From a bacterium ADurb.Bin236 (GTDB lineage Bacteria > UBP15 > UBA6099), in contig MWCD01000027.1 of the NCBI GenBank assembly GCA_002069885.1, positions 1-49,856 on the forward strand: a stretch of DNA of 49,856 nucleotides, given 5' to 3'. Shown in pieces: positions 1 to 8,406 of the stretch. Numbering within the stretch: position 1 is the stretch's first letter; every line of letters begins with the position of its first letter. The position numbers and the translations under genes were made by a program. The notes below the pieces were generated by a model that worked only from the letters and a program-made list of their open reading frames with translations, had not been told where the DNA came from and searched no databases.

Positions 1-634
1 GTCCCGCCTGCAAATCCCTCGCCGCCACGGCGACTTCCGCCATTACTTCCAGATAGGTGGTCATTGTCATCACGCGCCTGACCTCCCCATCCAACAGGAC
101 TCTGGCCCTCAAAGCCTGCGCTCCGTGCCTCTTCGGGGACCCGTCCATCTCATATTCAATTTTCAAGTCGCCGTAAGGGAGAACAATATCTCCGGGCTCT
201 CCCTTGACTGTTATCGTCAGGTTGTCCCTGCGCCATTGCAGGTTCTTTCTCAGATATTCCGCCGCGCCTTCCACAAGCTCTTTTCCTGCGACCGCCACCG
301 CTTTCCTCTTTATGGTCGCGGTCTCCGGCAGCTTAAGAGCCACATCGCCCACTGCCACGCCGGCGTTGTAAAGTTTTCCTTTTACCTGCGCGGCGTTGAA
401 AGTCAGGGACTCTCCGGGGCGGGGCGACATTCCGAACCTCAAGCCCCGGATTCGACCGGCTTCAGCCTCCGACATTCCGACCACATCGGCGACGTCTCCC
501 ACAAGAATCACCGAGCCGGTCACTTCGGCGTAAGCCTTGACCTCTATCGCTGGGCCGGATGCGCGAGCCTGCGGGGCGATTATCGCCGCCGCAGCTATCA
601 GAGCAACTATCGCAAGTCTAATTTTCACTCGCAT
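1..634 (-). CDS. flgA: Flagellar P-ring formation chaperone FlgA (3' end cut by the window)
   Basis: Reading the minus strand from an ATG at 634 gives about 211 codons that stay open to the window edge, so the C-terminus is missing. The product starts with a Sec signal peptide (basic MRVKIR, then an Ala/Ile-rich core ending in QARA) and continues with a SAF-like region and the basic, beta-rich body typical of FlgA. FlgA is the periplasmic chaperone that helps FlgI assemble the P ring around the flagellar rod. It lies 93 bp downstream of flgG, and the order flgF-flgG-flgA is a common rod/ring gene order, which strengthens an assignment that rests on fairly weak sequence conservation. No strong Shine-Dalgarno precedes the ATG; the stretch GCGGGG abuts it. 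flgH and flgI would be expected just beyond the left edge. Confidence 0.85.
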   Translation of the reverse strand, partial: MRVKIRLAIVALIAAAAIIAPQARASGPAIEVKAYAEVTGSVILVGDVADVVGMSEAEAGRIRGLRFGMSPRPGESLTFNAAQVKGKLYNAGVAVGDVALKLPETATIKRKAVAVAGKELVEGAAEYLRKNLQWRRDNLTITVKGEPGDIVLPYGDLKIEYEMDGSPKRHGAQALRARVLLDGEVRRVMTMTTYLEVMAEVAVAARDLQAG

Positions 635-727
635 CCCCGCCGGACGATGCCGAATAAGTTTTCGATTCCAGCGCCCCTTTCCCGACGCGCCGCGCCACTT
701 TCATCTATGCCGCGGCGCCTTCAAATC

Positions 728-1516
728 TTACCGTTTCAGGTTGTTCGCCACGCCGAGCATGTCGTCCGACGTCTGAATGGCTTTCGAGTTCACCTCGTAC
801 GCCCTCTGAGCGACTATCAAGCTGACCATTTCCTCGACTATCTTCACGTTCGACTGTTCGAGGAAGTTCTGCCGCACCGAGCCGAATCCGTCCAGTAGCG
901 GCTGGCCCTCTATCGGAGCTCCCGAAGCGGCCGTTTCCACGTACAGGTTATTGCCTATTCTGTTTAGGCCCGCGGGATTGACGAACCTCACTAGGGTTAT
1001 CTGTCCTATTTCCTGAGGATCGACCTGACCGGGGATGTTCACTGTCACCGCGCCGTCCTCGGTCACATTGAACCTGAGAGCGTCTTCGGGAACGGTGATG
1101 GGCGGCTCTACGAAGTAACCGTTGGCGGTCACAAGCGAGCCGTCCCTGTCGATTTTGAACGAGCCGTCGCGGGAGTAGCCTATCTCGCCGTTAGGCATGC
1201 GTATCTGGTAGAAACCCTCTCCCTCGATGGCTAGGTCGAACATGTGTTCAGTCGATATCAGGTTGCCCTGAACGAACATTTTCTGTTCAGCGACCGGCCT
1301 GACTCCGAGGCCTATCTGCAACGGGACGGGGATGGAAGCTCCCTGAGTGATAGGCGTGCCGGCCTCTCTCATCGTTTGATAAAACAGGTCTTGAAACTCG
1401 ATTCTGGATTTTTTGAAACCCGTCGTGTTCACGTTTGCCAAGTTGTGGGAAATGGCGTCCGTGTTCAACTGCTGAGCGAGCATCCCGGATGCCGCCGTGT
1501 ACAATGAGCGCATCAT
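728..1516 (-). CDS. flgG: Flagellar basal-body distal rod protein FlgG
   Basis: A 262-residue protein of the usual FlgG length. The N-terminus (RSLYTAASGMLAQQ, then NLANVNTTGFKKSR) is the rod-protein signature. The central part carries the FDLAIEGEGFYQI motif, and the C-terminus (SNVKIVEEMVSLIVAQRAYE, then NSKAIQTSDDML) is the helical segment that packs with the N-terminal helix in the rod. FlgG forms the distal rod that crosses the periplasm through the P and L rings and is exported by the flagellar type III system, so it lacks a cleavable signal. The first of two adjacent ATGs (1516) is 10 nt from a GGAGG. It follows flgF after 285 bp and precedes flgA, presumably in one transcript. Confidence 0.97.
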   Translation of the reverse strand: MMRSLYTAASGMLAQQLNTDAISHNLANVNTTGFKKSRIEFQDLFYQTMREAGTPITQGASIPVPLQIGLGVRPVAEQKMFVQGNLISTEHMFDLAIEGEGFYQIRMPNGEIGYSRDGSFKIDRDGSLVTANGYFVEPPITVPEDALRFNVTEDGAVTVNIPGQVDPQEIGQITLVRFVNPAGLNRIGNNLYVETAASGAPIEGQPLLDGFGSVRQNFLEQSNVKIVEEMVSLIVAQRAYEVNSKAIQTSDDMLGVANNLKR

Positions 1517-1801
1517 AATAGATATTCCTCCAAGATTTTCGCCGCGGCGCGTGACGCGGCATTGAATTATTTTTCATGGGATCGCCGATAGCGAGCGCAA
1601 TCGTGAGGGCCGCGCCAGTCCGGCGCTTTTCCTTGCTGTGGAGCGGGCCGCGTCTGTCGGTCGGCGGCTCCTCATAGCCCCTGCGTGCAGTCCGGCTACG
1701 TTTCTCTCCCAGCGATCCCTTTCGCCTTTCTCTCTCCGTGCCCGGCGCTGTTCCCATCGGCCTCGCACTTCCGGCCTATCAGGATTCCCGCCGTTTATTT
1801 C

Positions 1802-2593
1802 TTATATCCTTCCGATTTCGCTTGCCGACTTGCCTAGCAGCGTGTCCTTCGTTACTACGACTTTCGAGTTCGCCTCGTACGTCCTCATGACTTCAATCAT
1901 GCTTCTGAGCATTTCTATCGAGTTCACGTTGGACTGTTCGAGTTTTCCCTGATGGACTCTGGCTTCCGACGCTATCCGGGGCTGTTCGTGCTCCTCCGGA
2001 ACCATGAACATGTCATGCCCGACTTTTTTGATCGTCTTGTAATCGTCCACGTCGACAATCTTCAGCTTGTCCAGATATTCGTCTCCCTTAGCTCCGACGA
2101 ACACCGTTCCAGCATCATCGATCACAAAAGATTTTCCGTCGAGATTTATCGGCCCGTTCTCTCCCATAACGCGATATCCGAGCTTGTTGACTAATTCTTT
2201 GTTGGCGTTGATCGTGAAATTCCCCGCCCTAGTCATCCTTTCGCCGAACGGCGTTTCAATAACGAAGAATCCCTGCCCTTCAAGCGCGAGGTCGAAACGG
2301 TCTTCCGTCGTCAGCAAAACTCCCTGCTGGAAATCAGTGGCTATCTCATCCACCACCGCGCCCATCGTGCTCAACCCTACCATCGGCCTCAAATCCATGT
2401 TGCCTTCCACGCCGGAAACCTTCAGATACGTGTCATTAATCCTGTGAACGAGCATCTGAGGAAACGATTTAATCGCGCTAACGTTGCCTTTGAAACCGGG
2501 GGTATTCACATTGGCCAGATTGTTGGATATGTGATCGAGCCTGATTTCTTGAACAAGCATTCCCGTCGTAGCTGTGTATAGACCTCTTTCCAA
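1802..2593 (-). CDS. flgF: Flagellar basal-body rod protein FlgF
   Basis: 263 residues with the rod-protein N-terminus (RGLYTATTGML, then NNLANVNTPGFKG), the central FDLALEGQGFFVIET motif and the C-terminal helix (QSNVNSIEMLRSMIEVMRTYE). It is shorter and more divergent in the middle than FlgG, and its place upstream of flgG supports FlgF, a proximal rod subunit. The start is a TTG at 2593: GGAGG sits seven bases upstream, and the next residues (ERGLYTA) align with the family start, so the rare initiation codon is well supported. It is the first gene of the operon; a promoter-like sequence lies about 50-75 bases upstream. Confidence 0.95.
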   Translation of the reverse strand: MERGLYTATTGMLVQEIRLDHISNNLANVNTPGFKGNVSAIKSFPQMLVHRINDTYLKVSGVEGNMDLRPMVGLSTMGAVVDEIATDFQQGVLLTTEDRFDLALEGQGFFVIETPFGERMTRAGNFTINANKELVNKLGYRVMGENGPINLDGKSFVIDDAGTVFVGAKGDEYLDKLKIVDVDDYKTIKKVGHDMFMVPEEHEQPRIASEARVHQGKLEQSNVNSIEMLRSMIEVMRTYEANSKVVVTKDTLLGKSASEIGRI

Positions 2594-2610
2594 TTCTTCA
2601 CCTCCCTTCT

Positions 2611-2630
2611 GTATATTTCTCTCAATATAC
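2611..2630 (-). promoter_or_regulatory. Inverted repeat in the flgF leader
   Basis: A perfect 7-bp inverted repeat (GTATATT, 6-nt spacer, AATATAC) lies between the predicted promoter and the flgF ribosome binding site. If transcription starts near 2635, it would form a small A+T-rich hairpin at the very 5' end of the flagellar mRNA. It could stabilise the transcript or be an operator. The structure is seen directly; the function is a guess. Confidence 0.35.
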
Positions 2631-2641
2631 GAATCCCGATT

Positions 2642-2670
2642 ATTCTATATGATTTTGAAAATTTAGGCAA
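2642..2670 (-). promoter_or_regulatory. Candidate sigma-70-type promoter of the flgF-flgG-flgA operon
   Basis: On the minus strand TTGCCT (2665-2670) and TAGAAT (2642-2647) are separated by exactly 17 bases: four and five matches to the -35 and -10 consensus. It lies about 50 bases upstream of the flgF TTG start. No sigma-28 or sigma-54 consensus was recognised nearby. The extended -10 context ATATAGAAT recurs in the promoter proposed at 6448-6476. Confidence 0.5.
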
Positions 2671-3154
2671 CTCAGGGCGAAAAAAAAGAAAGCCCCATCT
2701 TGAAGTTAAATTTGCGCTTCGTTAAAGGCTTATTTGACCAGCCAACTCTCCCGCGCGCTGTTTTTTTCGCCGTTGTGACGCAAATCATGCGTCTTTCGCC
2801 ATCTCTCACGCGTGTTCCAATATCCGTACAAGCCTGAAACGGCATGTCGGAATGTGTCGAATCTAAAAGCATCTGGAGCGTCGAACTCGCCGCTCAAACC
2901 GAAGAGTCGGCAGCGTTCCTTAATATCCGCCGTCGGAAGAGCATTGTCCGAAACTTTGCGCCGCCGCCGCGATGATTGAATATCTTCGGGCGTTTTCTTC
3001 ATTCCGCCGCCCTGAATGTTTTTATTTCGTTTTACGCCGCAATGTGCTACGAATAATTTCTGCCGCGCTCGACAGATAATTACTATGTTTTATGTCGTGT
3101 CGCCATCGGTCGCGCCAATTCGTTTTAGCTTTGTAATCGGCTAGGATATATTCT

Positions 3155-3180
3155 ATTTTGTTTGTAGCGTCAAACAAAAT
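3155..3180. repeat. Perfect 10-bp inverted repeat
   Basis: ATTTTGTTTG (3155-3164) is followed after six bases by its exact complement CAAACAAAAT (3171-3180). It lies downstream of the 3' end of the large minus-strand gene ending at 3275. An A+T-rich hairpin of this kind is weak as an intrinsic terminator because the stem has little G+C, so an operator or an mRNA 3'-end structure is as likely. Confidence 0.45.
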
Positions 3181-3197
3181 ATTATTTCGATACTAAT

Positions 3198-3236
3198 GCA
3201 AATATAAAACAAACAGTATGTTCGGTTTATATTTGC
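3198..3236. repeat. Perfect 11-bp inverted repeat, longer loop
   Basis: GCAAATATAAA (3198-3208) is mirrored by TTTATATTTGC (3226-3236) with a 17-base loop. It is the second inverted repeat in 80 bases and lies 39 bases past the stop codon of the large membrane protein gene. The two structures together probably mark the end of that transcript. Confidence 0.45.
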
Positions 3237-3274
3237 TTTGGAGCGCTTTTAGCGCGCTGAAAGCTCGCTGGAAA

Positions 3275-6200
3275 TCAGGGGCGCGCGTTCATCAAACGCA
3301 ACGCGCGCTTTTTTAGATGAAGCGCTTCAAGCGAGTCCGGAGCTATCTTAAGCGCGGCGTCCAGATGCCCGACTGCCGCGGAATATTCGCCCGACTTCAT
3401 CAGCCAGTTTGCCAGTTTTACCAGCGCTTCTAGGTTTGACGGTGTCGCGCTCACGGTTTTTTTCAGATATTCCGTTGCAAGCTTGCCGTCTTTCATGTCT
3501 TCTGCCACATAGGCTATCGCCATGTAAACGGAAGCCAGTCTCGGATCTCCGCTCTGCATTTCGCGCTCGATAGACCTATATTGTTCGAGCGCCGCCTTCA
3601 TATCTCCATTCAGATGGAGCACATCTCCTCTGAGTTTTTTCACCGCCAACGAGCCGGGAGCTTTTTCCATCAAAGCGTCGATTTCGATAAGAGCAACATC
3701 ATACAGGTTCTGCTGGACGTATAAGCGGATGATATTCGTTGCGATTTGAGCGTCATTTGGACGAATATTGCGGACGCGCGTGTAATAGCTGATAGCCATA
3801 AGCGGCTTGTTCATGCTTTTATAGAGGGACGCTAAGGCCATCATGGCGGCTTCCATGCCGGGATCCGCCTTGAGCGCGTTAAGATACATCTTTTCCGCTC
3901 TCGCTGGGTCTTTCATTTGAAAAGCAAAGAAATTGCCCATCGAGTGCCATGTCGCGGAGCCGAAGTTCTCTGTTCCGACGCCGAAAACTGCCGGATTATC
4001 ATCAAAATTCTCCATATACCTCTCCCCCATCACGTCGTACGGGGTCTTATGGAGGTCTACCGGAGCTACGAATTCAAGGAGCGGGCGGTCATCGGTGTTT
4101 ATCATTTCGTAACCTGCGGTCATCTCCGCAAGTTGCTCGGCGCCCATCACATACGTCGTTAAAAGAAAAGAAAGCGTGTCGTGAATGCCGAAGCTATCCA
4201 GCCTGTTTTTCAGAGACTGAATTTTTGATAGACGCGCGTCTATCCTGAAAGCGTCCGTGTCTATAGGCTCAACTGAGCCAATTAAAATAATGTCCGCTAA
4301 CCCGCTCCTGAACACGAGCGTGTTGGGAAATACATCCCTGTACGTTGCGATAACCATCAGAAGAGACTCTTCTGAAAGCCCGTAAGCCTGAACCCATTGG
4401 CAAGAGAGGCCGCCGGGTTTAAGCCGGTCGCGTATTGCCGCGAACGACTCGCGTGTGAACAGTCCCGCAGCTCCGGACAGCCACGGGTTGGACGGCTGGG
4501 ATATTATCACGTCATAGCCGCCCTTCTCCCTTAGAAGGAAGTTCCGCGCGTCTTCCAGAGCGAACTTATGTCTCGGATCCTCCCAATATGAGCCGTTCAC
4601 ATCCTTAAAGTACTTCGACGCTTCGATTACGGAAGGTTCAAGTTCGACGCTTCTGACGCGCTCCACCGGGAACTCCAGAGCCGCGCCGGCGGTGGTCCCG
4701 CTGCCTACTCCGATTATCAGGACATCCCGCGCGTCGCCTTTGAGCGCAAGCGGGATATAAGAAAGCATCATCTGGGTGCGCAGATCGACCACGCTGGACG
4801 CGTCCGTCTTGCCGTTTACTCTCAGGAACATGTTTCCATCGCGCTGATGGACGGAAACGGTTGCGGCAAGCCCGTCGTGATAGTAGATAATGTCATCCGC
4901 CGTAGATTTCACTATTTCTATGTATTTCGCGACGGAAACGCCTGCCGCGCCCGCCGGGGACATATAAGGGCCAGCCGTCATCACGCCTGCGTTCCAGAAC
5001 GGGCCGGTTGCGATCGCCGCGCAGGCCGCGATGGGAATAACCCCCAAAGCCGCCCGCCTGAACATTCCCTTGGCCGGCCCCGCCGCAAGCGCCGCGACCG
5101 CGCCCGCGCATCCCAGCGCAAGCCCAAGCGCGAGCGTGTTCCTTGCCCCGATTGTTGGAATAAGCCAGAACCCCGTCAGCAGCGAGCCTAGTATCGCTCC
5201 CGCCGTGTTCGCCATATATACCCTGCCTACGGCTCCCGGCGCGGCGGCATCGCTCTCCGAACTCATCTCAGCCGCTATCGGGAAAGCCGCTCCCAGAAAC
5301 ACCGCCGGAAGCAACAGCAAAAAACAGCAGACCGCAAAACTCCCGGCGAACATCAGATAGTCGTAATCTTTCAGAATCGATATCAGAACCGGAACAGTTC
5401 CTGCCACGAAGGGCAGCGCGGGAAGAACCACCGCCGCCGACACCGCCGAGGCGAAAAGGCAGAAAGCGAGCGCGCCGGACCCGGCGGACGTCTTTTTAAG
5501 GTAATACCTTCCGGCAGCGAATCCGCCGACCGCTATTCCTATCAGAATCGTTAAAAGCGCAAGTGAAAATGAATATATTGATCCGCCGATAAGAAGCGCC
5601 GCCACTCTCATCCACGCTACTTCAAACAGCATAGAAGTGAACCCAGCGACGAAAACCGCGCCCAGAAGACAGAGCGCCCGGCGGCCCCGCAACGGCTCCC
5701 GCGGCTGCCTTGCGCCTCCCGGAGCTGCGTCCTTGCCTTTTCCTTCGGTTTGTTCGGCGGATGTCCTCAGCGAGATATAAACCAGAAGCAGCCCGACTCC
5801 TACGTTCGCGCAGGCTGCCGCGGCTATCGTCTTGAAAATCCCCAACGACGGCATGGCTAAAAATGTGGCAATAAAAACTCCCGCCACCGCTCCGGCGGTG
5901 TTCAGCCCGTAAAGAAACGACACTGAGCTTCCCACTTTGCCGCCGCGGGAAACGTGATATTTTGTCAGCAGCGGAAGGGAGGCCCCCATCAGAAACGTCG
6001 GCGGCAGCAGAACAGCCAGCGACACCGCGAAGCGGACGAAAAACAGCGCGTAGCCGTATTCCTCCCCCGCTGGAGGAAAATACTGCGCAAGGGACTTTAT
6101 AAGATATGTCAGCGCGGGCATCGCGAAGGCGTACACGCCCACAATAATCTCGACAATACCGTATATCCTTACGGGGTCTCCCCAGCGCTGTATCCTTCTG

Positions 6201-6391
6201 CCGAACCAGTATCCGCCCGCGCCAAGCCCCGCCATGAACGCCGCCACCACCGCGCTCACCGCGAACACCGTGTTCCCGAAAACAAGCGTGAACAGCCTCA
6301 CCCACGCCAATTGGTATATCAGCGAAAAACATCCTGTTAAGAAAAAACACGCCAGAACAGCCGCTCCGGCGACTCCCATATTCTTCTTCAT
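3275..6391 (-). CDS. Polytopic membrane protein with spermidine-synthase-like methyltransferase domain and C-terminal TPRs
   Basis: About 1,038 residues. The first ~480 form two blocks of hydrophobic helices of the MFS-like type found in fused MFS/spermidine-synthase proteins (FSLIYQLAWVRLF near the start, FEVAWMRVAALLIGGS in the second block). A Rossmann methyltransferase-like domain follows, with DVLIIGVGSGTTAGAALEF, the acidic VRSVELEPSVI, and QPSNPWLSGAAGLFTRESF. The last ~220 residues are tetratricopeptide repeats. True spermidine synthases transfer an aminopropyl group to putrescine; members fused to membrane helices are mostly uncharacterised, so the substrate is unknown. The ATG at 6391 was chosen because GGGAA precedes it and MKKNMG leads straight into the first helix; an in-frame ATG at 6421 would add ten polar residues. 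It is transcribed alone, downstream of lpxC. Confidence 0.85.
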   Translation of the reverse strand: MKKNMGVAGAAVLACFFLTGCFSLIYQLAWVRLFTLVFGNTVFAVSAVVAAFMAGLGAGGYWFGRRIQRWGDPVRIYGIVEIIVGVYAFAMPALTYLIKSLAQYFPPAGEEYGYALFFVRFAVSLAVLLPPTFLMGASLPLLTKYHVSRGGKVGSSVSFLYGLNTAGAVAGVFIATFLAMPSLGIFKTIAAAACANVGVGLLLVYISLRTSAEQTEGKGKDAAPGGARQPREPLRGRRALCLLGAVFVAGFTSMLFEVAWMRVAALLIGGSIYSFSLALLTILIGIAVGGFAAGRYYLKKTSAGSGALAFCLFASAVSAAVVLPALPFVAGTVPVLISILKDYDYLMFAGSFAVCCFLLLLPAVFLGAAFPIAAEMSSESDAAAPGAVGRVYMANTAGAILGSLLTGFWLIPTIGARNTLALGLALGCAGAVAALAAGPAKGMFRRAALGVIPIAACAAIATGPFWNAGVMTAGPYMSPAGAAGVSVAKYIEIVKSTADDIIYYHDGLAATVSVHQRDGNMFLRVNGKTDASSVVDLRTQMMLSYIPLALKGDARDVLIIGVGSGTTAGAALEFPVERVRSVELEPSVIEASKYFKDVNGSYWEDPRHKFALEDARNFLLREKGGYDVIISQPSNPWLSGAAGLFTRESFAAIRDRLKPGGLSCQWVQAYGLSEESLLMVIATYRDVFPNTLVFRSGLADIILIGSVEPIDTDAFRIDARLSKIQSLKNRLDSFGIHDTLSFLLTTYVMGAEQLAEMTAGYEMINTDDRPLLEFVAPVDLHKTPYDVMGERYMENFDDNPAVFGVGTENFGSATWHSMGNFFAFQMKDPARAEKMYLNALKADPGMEAAMMALASLYKSMNKPLMAISYYTRVRNIRPNDAQIATNIIRLYVQQNLYDVALIEIDALMEKAPGSLAVKKLRGDVLHLNGDMKAALEQYRSIEREMQSGDPRLASVYMAIAYVAEDMKDGKLATEYLKKTVSATPSNLEALVKLANWLMKSGEYSAAVGHLDAALKIAPDSLEALHLKKRALRLMNARP

Positions 6392-6447
6392 AAGATTTCC
6401 CTGTTCATAATGCGGCGTCATTCCGCGTCCGCCCGGATGATTTCATG

Positions 6448-6476
6448 ATTCTATATCAATCGGTATTAAAATCCAA
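6448..6476 (-). promoter_or_regulatory. Candidate promoter of the spermidine-synthase-like gene
   Basis: TTGGAT (6471-6476) and TAGAAT (6448-6453) on the minus strand are 17 bases apart. The -10 sits in ATATAGAAT, the same nine bases as in the flgF promoter candidate. The predicted start (about 6441) leaves a leader of roughly 50 bases to the ATG at 6391. It lies between lpxC and the gene, suggesting that the gene is not only read through from the envelope operon. Confidence 0.45.
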
Positions 6477-6550
6477 TTTGGCACAAAGCAACTAGCTGAC
6501 GAGCGCGCCGCTAATAAGCCGGGGCATCGTATGTCAATCGATGAAAAGAG

Positions 6551-7381
6551 TCATCGCGCCGAGCAGATGAGCCTTACAAGCTCTACGTTTAGAGCGTGGC
6601 CGCTGCGTTCGCCCTTGAATCTGCCTCTCAGCCGCCGTCCCGCAAGCGCCAAGTCCCCCGTCAGATCGAGCAGCTTATGCCGCGCGAATTCGTTGTCGAA
6701 CCTCAAAGGCGACGAATAAGAGTCCGGATAAACGACAACAGCGTTAAATTCAGAGCCGCCTAGGGCTAGCCCGGCGGCCCTCAACGCCTCGACCTCCTCT
6801 GAAAGCCCGAATGTGCGCGCCGGCGCAATCTCGCGCAGGTACTCATCAGCGCCACCCTCAAATCTCGCCGACTGTATCCCAATCATCGGATGCTCGTATT
6901 CCATTTCATATTCGACGACGAACCCGTCGAACGGCTCCGCCGTAACCCGGCTCCGCCCTTTCTCGATAGTCGTCTTCTTCGCAATCGTCAGATACTCTCT
7001 AGTCGCGTCAAGTTCCTTTAAACCCGCGCGGCGGATTCCGGCGGCGTAAGGCTCCGCCCCTCCGTCCAGAGCCGGAGGCTCATCGGCGGACATCTCGATT
7101 TCAGCGTTGTCGATCCCCATGCAATAAAGCGCGGACATCACATGTTCGATTGTGTGGAGTGATATGACGCCGTCGCTGACGACAGTGTTCCGCGCCGCCT
7201 GAACTGCGGATTCCGCTCCAGCCCTGACTCGCCGGCCACGGTGAGCAAAAACAACGCCTTCGCCGGGTCCCGACGGCAAAATCCTCAGCGAGCAGACGGC
7301 TCCCGTGTGCAACCCGACGCCGTCGAATTCTATCGGGTTCGCTATGGTCGTCTGCCTCTGAGATTGCATCGTCAAGTTCAA
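6551..7381 (-). CDS. lpxC: UDP-3-O-acyl-N-acetylglucosamine deacetylase LpxC
   Basis: 276 residues; catalyses the committed step of lipid A synthesis, zinc-dependent deacetylation of UDP-3-O-acyl-GlcNAc, in the cytosol. Known active-site residues are all visible: HTIEH at 76-80 (general base Glu79 and zinc ligand His80), RHKLLDLTGDL at 234-244 (zinc ligands His235 and Asp239) and GHALN at 261-265 (His262). The N-terminus IEFDGVGLHTG is the family start. It is somewhat shorter than the ~305-residue enterobacterial enzyme, mainly at the termini. Its ATG overlaps the lpxD stop (ATGA), showing translational coupling. It is the last gene of the bamA-lpx operon; fabZ and lpxA, which often follow, are not here. 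Confidence 0.96.
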   Translation of the reverse strand: MNLTMQSQRQTTIANPIEFDGVGLHTGAVCSLRILPSGPGEGVVFAHRGRRVRAGAESAVQAARNTVVSDGVISLHTIEHVMSALYCMGIDNAEIEMSADEPPALDGGAEPYAAGIRRAGLKELDATREYLTIAKKTTIEKGRSRVTAEPFDGFVVEYEMEYEHPMIGIQSARFEGGADEYLREIAPARTFGLSEEVEALRAAGLALGGSEFNAVVVYPDSYSSPLRFDNEFARHKLLDLTGDLALAGRRLRGRFKGERSGHALNVELVRLICSAR

Positions 7382-8406
7382 CCCTTTTCGTTTCCTTTTT
7401 CTATGCAGAGCAACAACTCTTCAACTTTTTTTATCAGTTCCGGAAGTTTCTCGGCGGCCGCGATCATTTTAATGTTTTCCCTGTGCGGGCGGGCCGGGAA
7501 CCCGGAATAAAATTTGCCGTCAGGCACATCAGAAATAACGCCCGCCTTCCCGCCGATGATAGCCCCTGAACCTATATTGACGTGGTCCGATACTCCGGCC
7601 TGACCGCCCATAATGGTGTCAGAGCCGACTGTGACGCTTCCGGACAATCCCGAAGATCCGCAGATAATGCAGCGGGCGCCAATTACCGTGTTGTGTCCGA
7701 TTTGCACGAGGTTGTCAATTTTCGCGCCGCGGCCCACTCTCGTCTCTCCGAGCGTCGCGCGGTCTACCGCCGAGTTCGCCCCGATTTCCACATCGTCCTC
7801 TATTACCACGCGGCCCGCCTGCGGAACTTTGTAATGGCTGCCGCTCTCGTCCCTCACATAGCCGAAACCGTCCGCCCCTATGACCACCCCGCTGTGCAGC
7901 GTCACGTTGTTTCCAAGCTCGCATCCATCCAGCACGACTACGTTCGGATGCAATAGACAGCCTTCCCCGACTCTCGCTCCGAGACCCAGAAAAACATTCG
8001 CTCTCAGAACCGAGCCCGCGCCGACATCTGCTCCCGACTCGACGCAGCAGTTCGGGCCGATCGCGCTTGTCGGATGCACATTCGCGCCGGGCGACACCAC
8101 CGCGGAAGGATGGATTCCCGGCTCGTGTTTCCTGTATGGGTTAAACAGCTCGACTGCCTTTGCGAAAGCCAGCTTGGAGTTCTTCGCCCTTATGACCGTC
8201 CGCCCCTCCAACTCCACGTCCGGAGGACATATCACGGCCGCTGGGTCTTTGCCGTTCAGCAATTCGACATCCCGCCGCCGCTCAAGCCACACCACGCTGC
8301 CTTCCGCGGCGACGTCCAGCGAGCTTACCCCGCATGCCTCTCGCCCGGCGTCCCCTTCGACGTCGCCCCCTATTATCTTCGCCACTTCACTTATTCTCAT
8401 TTTCAT
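7378..8406 (-). CDS. lpxD: UDP-3-O-acylglucosamine N-acyltransferase LpxD
   Basis: About 342 residues. An N-terminal uridine-binding domain is followed by a left-handed beta helix built of hexapeptide repeats (for example VTLHSGVVIGADGFGYV) and a C-terminal helix. QIGHN contains the catalytic histidine that activates the 3-hydroxyl of the acyl-ACP-charged reaction. LpxD adds the second acyl chain in lipid A synthesis, directly after LpxC. The ATG at 8406 was preferred over an upstream in-frame TTG at 8430 because GAGGGG lies ten bases before it and MKMRISEVAK is the expected start. The gene start overlaps the end of the upstream Skp-like gene by 20 bases, and its end overlaps lpxC. Confidence 0.96.
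   Translation of the reverse strand: MKMRISEVAKIIGGDVEGDAGREACGVSSLDVAAEGSVVWLERRRDVELLNGKDPAAVICPPDVELEGRTVIRAKNSKLAFAKAVELFNPYRKHEPGIHPSAVVSPGANVHPTSAIGPNCCVESGADVGAGSVLRANVFLGLGARVGEGCLLHPNVVVLDGCELGNNVTLHSGVVIGADGFGYVRDESGSHYKVPQAGRVVIEDDVEIGANSAVDRATLGETRVGRGAKIDNLVQIGHNTVIGARCIICGSSGLSGSVTVGSDTIMGGQAGVSDHVNIGSGAIIGGKAGVISDVPDGKFYSGFPARPHRENIKMIAAAEKLPELIKKVEELLLCIEKGNEKG

Larger units (their letters stand above)
2671..3274. other. 600-bp intergenic region between flgF and the spermidine-synthase-like gene
   Basis: No gene is convincing here. A minus-strand reading frame of 90 codons (2730-3002) has a G-rich stretch just before its ATG but codes for a basic, unremarkable peptide. The part from about 3040 is noticeably A+T-rich and carries two inverted repeats (listed separately). 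The region separates two minus-strand genes, each of which has its own promoter candidate. Confidence 0.5.

Noticed and set aside
1517-1801. Arg-rich frames in the 285-bp gap between flgF and flgG
   Set aside because: Composition is typical of shadow frames in G+C-rich DNA and there is no ribosome binding site. The gap is unusually long for a flagellar operon but shows nothing specific.
2730-3002. Minus-strand frame of 90 codons between flgF and the membrane protein gene
   Set aside because: Basic peptide without recognisable fold; a G-rich stretch touches the start codon. Not enough for a gene call.
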